The notes beneath the pieces were generated by a model. That model made no database searches. It was not told the origin of the DNA and worked only from the letters and a program-made list of their open reading frames with translations. Shown here piece after piece: positions 13,545 to 24,000 of a stretch of 64,000 nucleotides of DNA. The stretch is taken from assembly GCA_037951105.1 (NCBI GenBank), contig JBAMJV010010121.1, positions 1 through 64,000 on the forward strand, written 5' to 3'. Within the stretch, counting starts at the first letter, position 1; every line of letters starts with the position of its first letter. This DNA is from Echinarachnius parma. Its lineage: Eukaryota; Echinodermata; Echinoidea; Clypeasteroida; Echinarachniidae. Position numbers and translations under genes: made by a program.

Positions 13545-14049
13545 TGCTATTATGTTTTATTTGTACAATAGTGCAAAATACAATTTCCACTAAGAAAGGT
13601 ATGAAAGAATGGTAGACCCAAACAAGTTTAATAGTTTTGAGTAGGAGAAAACTTATTTTTCCAATTTGTTACAATTGAAGTGAGCCCCATATATGCTGCT
13701 GGTTCTAGTATTATATTTTTTTGATAATAAAATGCTTTTAAATATGAAATTGTTTGGATAAACAAGTCAGAAATCTAACTAAAAATAATGATAAAATACT
13801 ATTAAAGAAACATATAAGAGAGTACTAGACATGAATGATCAATTGTTCAGTCTCAACTTGTCTTATTAGTTTAAGAAAATATAAGCTACAAACATTACAT
13901 TGATGGATATTTACTACTTTAAAATAAAACAGAGAATCATCCCACCAACTCACGTTATTTTCATGGTTGAATTTTGAATAATACAAATGTAACATCAGAA
14001 CATTTTTAATAAAATAACTAGAATTTGAACCCAAGATTCCTAGAACATT

Positions 14050-14430
14050 AAAGGGATCTTGTAACATTTTGAAAATCCTCAAAACTTACTTAGAACTCTA
14101 GCAGTTCTCAAATACCTCATTTTATATGTATTATTACTAGAAGAATGGAACATTTGGTTTTCCAAATTGCTTTTCCGATGTAAATATATGTATGATTCAA
14201 GTGTCCAGATTCATAATTATCTAGTTGATAATTATAACTGTGTAAAAAGTCAGTGCAATGAGTTAGCAAATATCATTGTGCATTTTCGCTCATTACTCGG
14301 TCATATGTCATACATTTACTGTGGAAATTTCACACATGAGTCAGTGGACATATCGGATCACAGAAATACACATTTTATCAACCATTTTCTATTTTTTGCA
14401 CATGTCATTAAAATCACTAGATCCATTTAA
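14050..14430. mobile_element. Repeat family AAAGGGATCTWGTAAC, copy 1
   Basis: A repeat of about 380 bp begins AAAGGGATCTTGTAAC and ends AAATCACTAGATCCATTTAA. The same text recurs at 31457-31690, 31842-32060, 43323-43714 and 59565-59935, with partial copies at 37980-38160 and near 62455-62490. This explains small reading frames in the area. Confidence 0.65.
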
Positions 14431-14685
14431 AACCTAGATATTCCCTTGTGAATTGTAAATGGTCATAGAATAGATGCTGGTTACATCAGTGATCGATATG
14501 ATGAGACTTGCATTAAAACCAATTGCTAAAAAAAAGGAAAAAAGAAGAATTTAATGAAACATCAAAGGATTTATTTGTACATTTATACTCGATGTTCATT
14601 TATACATATCTATGAAAATTTAAGGCACATTATATTTAGAAAAAAGAGCACTGGTACATGATAGTATCATATATAACTGTTGGGC

Positions 14686-15700
14686 AAGATAGACGACATA
14701 TTCTCACAACAAATATCAGCCATAACTCTTCTGGGAGTTGTTTTAATTGCTTGCATAATTGATGTTAGTATTTGGCGTGTATTTAGAAAATGCATTCATA
14801 ATTTAAAGAAAAACTGTTCTTATTATCAAATCAACTATTTGTACTTATCCATAGTAGACCTAACTCTTTATTCAACATGATTCAGAAATATTTTATATTA
14901 CAAATATCAACCATAACTCTTCTGGAAGTTGTCTTAATCGCTTGCATAATTGATGATAGTATTTGGCGCGTATTTAAAAAATGCATTAATTATTTAAAGA
15001 AAAACTGTTCTTATTCTGAAATCAACTATTTGTACTTAACCATAGAAGACCTAACTCTTTATTCAACATGATTCAGAAATATTTTACATTAAAAATATCA
15101 ACCATAACTCTTCTGGAAGTTGTACTGATCTCTTGCATAAATGATGATAGTATTTGGCGTGTATTACGAAAATGCATTAATTATATAAAGAAAAACTGTT
15201 CTTTGTATCAAATCAACTATTTGTACTTATCCATAGAAGACCTAACTCCTTATTCAACATGATTCAGAAATATTTTACATTAAAAATATCAACCATAACT
15301 CTTCTGGAAGTTGTATTATCTCTTGCATAATTGATGATAGTATTTGGCATGTATTTAGAAAATGCATTCATTATTTAAAGAAAAACTGTTCTTATTATCA
15401 AATCAACTATTTGTACTTATCCATGGATAGTACTAGTAGACCCTACTCTTTATTCAACATGATTCAGAAATATTTTACATTAAAAATATCAACCATAACT
15501 CTTCTGGAAGTTGTCTTAATCTCTTGCATAATCGATCATAGTATTTGGCATGTATTTAAAAAATGCATTAATTATTTAACTAATAATTGAACAAAAGATG
15601 TTATCAAATCAACTACATGTATTTGTACTTATTTATAGTAGACCTAACTCTTTATTCAACATGATTCAACAACATTCTACATTAAAAATCATTCTACTAC
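14686..15700 (+). repeat. 191-bp tandem array, about five units
   Basis: Units begin at ATGATTCAG at 14877, 15068, 15259, 15459 and 15661, preceded by one diverged unit from about 14686. The first periods are exactly 191 bp; later ones carry insertions (200 and 202). Each of the first three units contains a 64-66 codon reading frame whose TGA overlaps the next ATG (ATGA), because 191 is not a multiple of three. I regard it as satellite DNA, not genes. Confidence 0.85.
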
Positions 15701-16098
15701 CAACTATTACATCTACATATTACACCTAGCATTGAATTCATGCATGTCTTGTCATATCCCTTACACAGTTGAAACATACAGTTCTTTATCAATATCCTTA
15801 CATTTGACAGAAGAACACATACAAGCAACGTACGTGTACATGTAGATGCAATTCATTAATTGCTAAGCTAGTTGATAAAATATGCAAATATCTTCCACAG
15901 TCCTAACCTTGGTGAAAATGATATGATATTCAAATGAAAACTGCACACTAAACTATAATCTAACTTCAAACCTAAACTTTATTTTCTATCACCTATCTAA
16001 TTCTAACACAGCTGTGGTCAATTTATGAAATACATTGTATATAATAAGTGCATTTAGTGCTTGTAGTCTTGCACAGTACCATCAACAACATTATAGTT

Positions 16099-16340
16099 AA
16101 AGGGAACCAACACCCACAAAATAATATTCTTATACATGAAAGGTAATAGTTTTAGTATTCCTTTCAACCACAAAGTTCAGAAAAACCAAAGGCTCCGTTA
16201 GGTTTTGTAAGGTTTGGTGATTAATTTAATTGTTTATGAATTACACAACCATTTGCAAAGTGTTGGACATCTATTCAATATCAAACGACAGTACCAAAAC
16301 AAACAAGCCAGTGTTGTTCTTTGCATGGTGTTCCCCTTTA
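16099..16340. mobile_element. MITE family AAAGGGNACCACC, short copy
   Basis: This belongs to a dispersed family with ends close to AAAGGGGACCACC and GGTGGTACCCTTT. Shared internal text includes TTATGAATTACACAACC and TTGCAAAG. Other members are at 23479-23873, 30769-31171, 36745-37148, 48433-48852 and 55655-55946. Confidence 0.65.
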
Positions 16341-17219
16341 ACATACATTCAAATACAATTCTCATTCTGCGTTATCTTATATGGCATGGATATATTGTAT
16401 ACTTACATTTGTTGCTACCATTATATGTATTCTACAAAATAATAGCGTATCTAAATGACAACAAATAATTAATATCCTTAGTAATGTAGGCTGGTTGCAA
16501 AGAAAATTGAATGGTTCATCAGAAATTAAGCATCTGCATTTAAGATTTCGGATAAGTAAAAAAACAAACAAATATAAATTCAATGAAATATAACTAAAGT
16601 TGCTTGAATTAGCATCACGTTTATTAATTTGGTTGTTTCTTTAGAACTGAATTGCATATTAGTACACATCGATGGCAATCAAAATTAAGGTTGTATAAAT
16701 TAGGGAAGAAACTGAGAAATGTATACATGAGAAGAGTAGTAGTCAATAGCATATGATGAAACCATGTATCTCCAAGCTAGGCATAAGTGCACAAGAGGCA
16801 ACACAAATATCTACATCTAAAAATAAATATTACACTGTGCCTTCTGGAAGGAAACGATGGCTATATTGTGGGCAAGCAGAGGTGGGTGCTAATTGGATGT
16901 TTCATTTTGTAAAAAAAGTGCAAAAGCAAGTTGGAATGACCCTTGTTCTAACGAAGGGAAGATTTGACACAATATGCATGCTCTATATTCCTTCTACGAA
17001 AAAAAATACATTGTGATGAAAATCATTAAAAACACAAGGATTACAGTGTGCATTCAGCCTCTATTTTCATTTTGCATATCCAATTTCAAAAAATGTAAAA
17101 TTGTTATGAGTAGGTGGGTCTTTCAAGAAAAGTTAGCATTCTAGACATCAAGCGAGCATATGAGCAAGACAAACAACTGACACATGACATTACAAAGATA
17201 CGACAAGAGATGAAAGTGC

Positions 17220-17800
17220 TTTGTGCTATCAAAAATCTTCATGAGATATATGCTTTTGGCTGATCCGGTTTGATCTGGTCGAGAGTGGATGGAGTGTCCT
17301 TGCGGTTCTCGGCAAGTTTGTTGGGCAGGTTGGGTGAAAGATGGAAGTGCTGTGTGCTGTCATAACTCTCCATGAGATGTATGCTTTTGGCTGTTGTCCC
17401 TGGTTGCACTGGTCTCCTGATCCGGTTTGATCTGGTTGACTGAGTGTCCTTGCGGTTATCGGCCAGTTTGTTAGGGTTAGGGTTAAGTTGGGTGAGAGAT
17501 GGAAGTGCTTTGTGCCGTCATAACTCTCCATGTGATGTAAGCTTTTGGCTGTCGTCTCTGGTTGCAGTGGTCTCCTGATCCGGTTTGATCTGGTTGACTG
17601 AGTGTCCTTACGGTTCTCAGCCAGTTTGTTAGGGTTAGGGTTAAGTTGGATGAGAGATGGAAGTGCTTTGTGCCGTCATAACTCTCCATGTGATGTAAGC
17701 TTTTGGCTGTCGTCTCTGGTTGCAGTGGTCTCCTGATCCGGTTTGATCTGGTTGACGGTGGACGGAGTGTCCTTGCGGCTCTCAGCCAGTTTGTTGTTGT
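17220..17800. repeat. 158-bp tandem units spanning the COLGALT stop codon
   Basis: The 3' end of exon 10 (minus-strand text coding for [10 protein letters not shown] ... TSHGEL and the stop) recurs with the stop region near 17677, 17518 and 17360, plus a degenerate unit near 17226. Spacer text in two units contains TTAGGGTTAGGGTTA (17471-17485 and 17629-17643). Only the first unit is coding; the others lie in the 3' UTR. A separate partial copy of exon 10 lies in intron 9 at about 18096-18150 (SDTETS-coding text). Confidence 0.85.
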
Positions 17801-18033
17801 GCAGGTTGGGCGAGTTCTCTTCACTGGTCTGGTCTGTGGATTCGGTCTGGTTCTTCCTGGCGGGACCAGGTTTCTTGGCCTCCTTCCTAGCCTCGAGCTC
17901 CTCCCATATACTGGAGGTCTCCGTGTCACTGATGTAGTTGTGCTCCCCGGTGTAGTGGGTGGGGGCCACCAGGAGGGGGTCCACTGAGAAGGCCTTCAGG
18001 TCACGGGGATGGAACTGCTGCTGCCATTCTTCC
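17676..18033 (-). CDS. COLGALT1: COLGALT exon 10 (C-terminus)
   Basis: The acceptor CCTGCAG/GGAAG leads into residues 525-643. After the conserved [18 protein letters not shown] and SDTETS comes a charged, low-complexity tail ([18 protein letters not shown]) and the terminal SHGEL before TGA at 17676-17678. The last stretch, with the stop, is repeated about every 158 bp downstream. Confidence 0.92.
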
Positions 18034-21000
18034 CTGCAGGGATTAATCAGATAAAGAGGAGTATGAAACTTTTGTACCAACTCAGAACATCTAACATCAA
18101 ACAGCTCCTCCCAGATACTGGAGGTCCCTGTGTCACTGATGTAGTTGTTATTTTAGCCAATACATTTAACTAAAATGCTAATAGTTACTTTTCTAAACTT
18201 ACTCTGGATGCTGGTCAAACATGATGGGGAGGTATTCATCGACGGGGACCATCTTGCCGAGGGGTTCCTGGGCCAGCAACTTCCTAGCGCCCTCTTGTGT
18301 CAGCATGTAGCTTAGAGTCCAGTAGGAGTAGCTTGGCCATACCAGCTGACTCGACCCGGGCAGGTACTCTTCTTGGGACGGGTGCAGGATTTTGCGCCCA
18401 ACATAACTAATGCATAAAGGGAACAATAAAATATCAATGATGATAATAATACTGTTTTATTTCCCCAGGATTGCCTCTTTAGTGACGAACACTGCTGTTC
18501 CATAGAGCCCTGCGTTATAAACCTAAATGTTACAATTACCCTACTGGTTTAAAGGCAGTATGTACCCTATTTATAATGGTCTTTGGTATGATCCGGCCGG
18601 GGTTCGAACCCACGACCTTCAGTGCATGAGACGGATGCTCTACTACTGAGCTACATGCCCGGTCTGATGGTATCAAAAAGCAAAGGTGAACTATCGTTTG
18701 ATTTATAAATTTTTTTTTTTTTTCTTCAAAAATCCACTACAACATCATTGCCAGGAAACAAACTGCATAATCATGTGCACCAAACCCCTGGGGAGCATAC
18801 AAGCCTGAACTGTTAAAAGTACTACTAAGCACCAAACCAAGTACCCATTTATACTCCTGGTAGAGAGCAGCAATGCGGATTAGATGCCTAGCTCAAGGAC
18901 ATAAATCCTGGGCATCAATCGGTTTCAAACTCGAGACCCAGCATTTAGAGAAATCAAGCACCTATCCAATCCTGTCACAACACCTCCACATTTCTATAAA
19001 AATCCACAGATAAAATACAGAAGTGAAAACCACACTAAACATTGACGGGTATTTCTTAATACTATACTTTACACATTTCCAATATGATCTACAGTACCAT
19101 CCTCTAGTATGCTTTTTGAAGCACTGGAAACAAGTGTATCACTTTCAGCTTTCTGCTTCATATAAAGGCAGTGAAAAAATAGCTGTAAACAATTATTGTA
19201 AGATGTTGGGGCATGTGCCAACTCCTTGGTACTCACATTAGATCCCAGTCAAGCCTCCTGGATGCAACCTCCGCCATGACGCCTGCGAGGCGGGGCCGGA
19301 AACGATTGCCAAACCGGATATCGTCCTCAAACAGCAGAACTCGCGACAGGTTCCTCTCAACAACCTACACAACAGCGACAAAAAATAACATTACCATTTC
19401 AAGAATTCTCACTGGTCAGATCTCATTTCAGTAAGGAATATCTCTTATCATCATTTGATTATTAGTATATATTTAAAGTAAGGCTGAGTCATGTCGGTAA
19501 TTGTCGGAACCGGGTCCCGATAAACTTTTACCGGTCGGGAACCGGTATCCCGATAAATTTTTACCGTCGAAACTCGGACCGGTATAATCACGCAATCGTG
19601 CACGCATCAGCAAAAATGCACTGTTTGGGGCTTATATTGCTCTTTTTATATGCAAATAACATTATAAATACCGAGGCTTTTATGGATTTACATATCAATC
19701 TTTACGGGAAAATAGTTACAGACTATCCAGAATTAACTCAGTTTCGCATGAAAAGTACTTTTTTTCGAAGTAAATTGGACCTAGAAATCGATCGTTTGTT
19801 CACCATTGCCCATCGCAACACGGTTCACAGAAACTTAGCCCGCTAGTCGGGCGGGGGAAACATCACATGTACAATCGCTTGTGACTGTGAGCCACTGCCC
19901 TCAAAAAGTGGCTATAAATTAGCCTTTTCGCAATCAACACCATTTTGATATTCTACTTACATGATTTCATGGCGTTTGATAGCTGAACAGAAACAAAAAT
20001 GAGCCCCAAAACAATGAAAACAATTACGCAAAATATCGATAAAAAACGACTACATCGCTCCTATTCTTTGTGTGCAAGATACGGGTCTTTTTTTCTTACC
20101 CGAGATTCATCCGCGGCCGGTGGAACTATGTTAATACATCCGCCATAGGTTATAAGTTATAACGTATGGCGGATGTATTAACATAGTTCCACCGGCCGCG
20201 GATGAATCTTGGGTAAGAAAAAAAGACCCGTATCTTGCACACAAAGTATACGAGCGAATAGGAGCGATGTAGTCGTTTTGTATCGATATTTTGCGTAATT
20301 GTTTTAATTGTTTTCATTGTTTTGGGGCTCATTTTTGTTTCTGTTCAGCTATCAAACGCCATGAAATCATGTAAGTAGAATATAAAAACATTTAAAAATG
20401 GTGCAAATTACCAAAAAACGTATTTTTAGCCACTTTTTGAATGCACTGGCTCATCAGCTGGATCATACAAAGATCCATCAGACAACTCCCCTGGAGTATC
20501 GGACTAACATTGTGTGCACATCCGCCGACAATATCGTTCAAATGACTAGCAATTTTGCGCTTCCTGTTCAATTTCTGACTGTCAAACGAAGTAACGAACC
20601 AAGAATTTCTCGAAAATAACCACTCTTTAAAGTAAATGATATCAATTGCCCCGTTTTTATTTGAATTCCGCTACATTATTGTGATAATCTTAATTTCTTT
20701 TTTAACATTTTATTTTTTAAAATTTTTTTTCGGGGCACCGTTTCCGAAATACCGAACCGGGTCCCGATTGAAACGGTCGGTAACCGGTGTGATCGACCGA
20801 ACCGACTCAGCCTTAATTTAAAGCAATTTCATGCATGTGCAATTATGAGCTATGAATTGTGGATTAATCCACCAAACCCATGCATGGATAACAGACGCTT
20901 GCAATTGTTTTCTTTTCAAGACTTTAACGATGTCTTAAATCGGAAAGAATCAGTCAATTCATTAATTTCTTTAAAGGGAAGGTTTCCCCATTATCTTTTT

Positions 21001-24000
21001 ACCTATGATTAAGTTCTCTACACTTTAAAACATAATTTCATGCAAATATGTCCAATGTTTGCCCTCTGAACAAAGGAGAATCATCATTCCAAGTCACTCG
21101 CTGTATGGGATAATCCCATTCATCGCGTATAGCGTGGAGGCTGCCATTATATTTTTTGAAACCCAGATTTAGAATTGTTCACGCTGAAATGCTACGTCAA
21201 ACCTGAACAAGCTTGGCCTCTTTTTGTTAGACCTCGCAGCTCGCAGGGTTTGTGCACAAACACACGGAAAAACGTGAGCCAACAGAAAGAGTAGTTCGGG
21301 TTTGACGTCACATTTTAGAGCGATCCAAGTTTCATAAACATCAATGGCAGCCTCCATGCTGTACGCAAGGAATGGGATTAGCCCGTACACCCGAGTGACT
21401 TTGAATTATGCTCATCCCTTGCACAAAGGGCCGATGTTGGTCATATTTGCATGACATTCTGTTTGTATGTGTAGAGACGTTGGGGAAACTTTCCCGTTAA
21501 GCTGTGAGAGAGGCAACTAAAAAATGGCTACAATTTACTGAACATATTTCAAAGGCTTAACAATGGTAGCTAGGAGAGGCCATATCTTAGTGACCGTTTG
21601 ACTTGGGGCAAAATATATCAGAATTTTCCACGAGACACTTGGGGGAACTATTGGTGCAAATATCAGCCAAATTGAAGGGGGTCTGGTGAACAATTATCTG
21701 ATTTGATGTGGAACAAAATTTTGGGCCAATCATAGCGGTGCACATGGAACTTTCAACAAATATTTCTGTATTCAACAATACTAAGGTTTGGATTTTACCA
21801 CATAAGCCATTTTGTATACTGAACAATATTTATCAATTAGTTTGGCCAATAAAGATGCTAATGGTAAATTTCCTAATACTGTTATTTGAATTTGGCTTTT
21901 AAAGATATTGTACACCTTTTGCTAGTGAAACTTTAATAATTGCGCGATTGTTGTCTTATTGGTCTAGCAACTGCAGACTCGCTATATTTCTTGTTTCCCA
22001 ATGCTGATATTTGGCTTTAAAACGTGTGATAATGTACTCACATCCTTCCAGACGTAGTAGTGGCTGAGGAAGCATCCTATCTCTCCCTTGGTCAGCACTC
22101 TGCCCCAGTATGGATCAGCATAGCCAGGTAGCATGTCGATCCCCATCTCTCGCAACATGTCCGGAGATAACTTCCTACAAACAAACAATATAAACAATAC
22201 CAAAATTATTCAATGGCCATGAGCTGCTTGGAAGGAATGCTCCCCAGGGAAGGGGCAGCATGTCTATCCTCATCTCTCGCAACATGTCCGGAGATAATTT
22301 CCTACAAACAAACACACAGACAAATATTACTAACAATACCAACATTATTCAGGCTATAAGTTCTCTCTACTATGAACTCTGCCCCAGTAGGGATCAGCAT
22401 AGCTGGGCAGCAGGTCGATCCCCATCTCCTGCAACTCTCTCTATTACAAACAAGCACAAACATTACAAACAATAACAATAAAACAATCTAACAACATGAA
22501 AACCCAAATCATAATTTTGAGTCAGATATATATTTGTTAGTATATATTTAGTTTGCTTTAGAAAGATATTCATGAAAATGTAAAATAGAGAAGAAATTTC
22601 CCACCCTGAATATAAATCTTTTGATAGAATTTTCAAAACTATATAGCCAGGGGCAAAAAAACACATAAGAATCAGTTTTACACCGGATATTAGCATTGAA
22701 TTGAACACAACAAAAAACAAATAACTTGTGAGCCATGTGTCTGATTGGGAGCACAAGGTCTCGGCCTAGTTAGCCCAGGGGGTGTTTCACAAAGATCCTA
22801 AGTTGAACTCTAAGTTGGACTTAAAAATTATGGAAAGCAGTTGTTTCTAAGCATATTTTATTGATAGAGTCCTTTTAAAAGGCATAACATGCGGATTCAA
22901 ATCATAGTAATATGTCTATTATCAAGGAGATTTCATGTTCTGGATGTAAATTTTATGAAAGTCTAAAATACTTGCATTCTTGATGTTCAATATGTTTTAT
23001 TCCAAGGCTACATATGGCTTTCCATAATAGTTTGGTCCAACTTTTTAGAATCTTTGTGAAACACCCCCAGGTCTTGGCCTAGTTAGCCCAAGGAGTTTGA
23101 CCTGCGTCCAGCAGCTGGGATGAATATTAGCTATTGTACAAATACCAATATGTCAGAGGTAAATTGAAATACATGCGAAAGTGGAAGTATAAATCCATAT
23201 CTAACAAAGTTGGAATTGTTTCAAACATATTATAGGGAAACAGGAAACTGAGGAAATATATAATATAAATGAAAAGGAGAAAATAAAAATAGGGTTTCTC
23301 CAGGACTGGTAAGGATTAAAGATTTTCTGTCATAAAACATATATCTAATTGAGCAAAGTATCTCTCTACCCTCCAAAAAGTATGACGGGCAGTTGGTGAA
23401 ACCTAGACTACAATGTATATATGCCAGACAAACAATCAGACCGAGGTTGTTTAGTACGATGCATCAACCAATGTATTTAAAGGGGACCACCAGGCAAAGA
23501 ATAACACATAATTATATGTTTTGCTACCGTTTTGTGATATCAAATAGATACCCAACATTTTGCAAAGGGTTATGTAAATTCATAAACAAAGCAATACATT
23601 ACCACCACTTACGGAACCACTACTATTTCCTGGTTCCGTACGGGCCAAACATTTGCGAGTGCGCCAATGCTATTCACGCCTAAGTTTGCTCAGGACAAAG
23701 TAGTCTCGTACATGCAGACTCATGAACGCATGCTTTTAGAATGGTGATGCGTTTTCCAATTATATACATTTTTTTATTGGAAACATATTAGTGTGAACTT
23801 GTTGATGGAATGGACTACTAAAGAGGTTACCTTTCATTTATAAGAATATTATTTTTGGGTGGTGGTACCCTTTAAGTTTATATTGCTTTGAACTACATGG
23901 TTATGTTCTGTTTACCTTGCCTCATGTCACTTTGAAATGGTTTATTCATTTCATTTCTGACAGTGGACCTGGGTTTTCTGGGTTTTACAACTTTTGTTAA

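Noticed and set aside
14680..15262. Three consecutive small genes with ATGA overlaps, as in a translationally coupled operon
   Set aside because: They are three units of one 191-bp tandem repeat in an animal genome, with further broken units after them; no gene evidence exists.
17483..17987. Several open frames on both strands over the COLGALT 3' end
   Set aside because: They are shadow frames of exon 10 and of its tandem copies; only the minus-strand frame 17676-18033 continues the conserved protein.
18590..18666. Functional tRNA-Met gene
   Set aside because: A and B boxes and a CAT anticodon are present, but the acceptor and T stems do not pair.
20398..20619. Open frame inside the hAT-like element as a transposase
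   Set aside because: It is only 73 codons, without a BED finger, RNase H-like acidic residues or hATC dimerisation text; the element looks non-autonomous.
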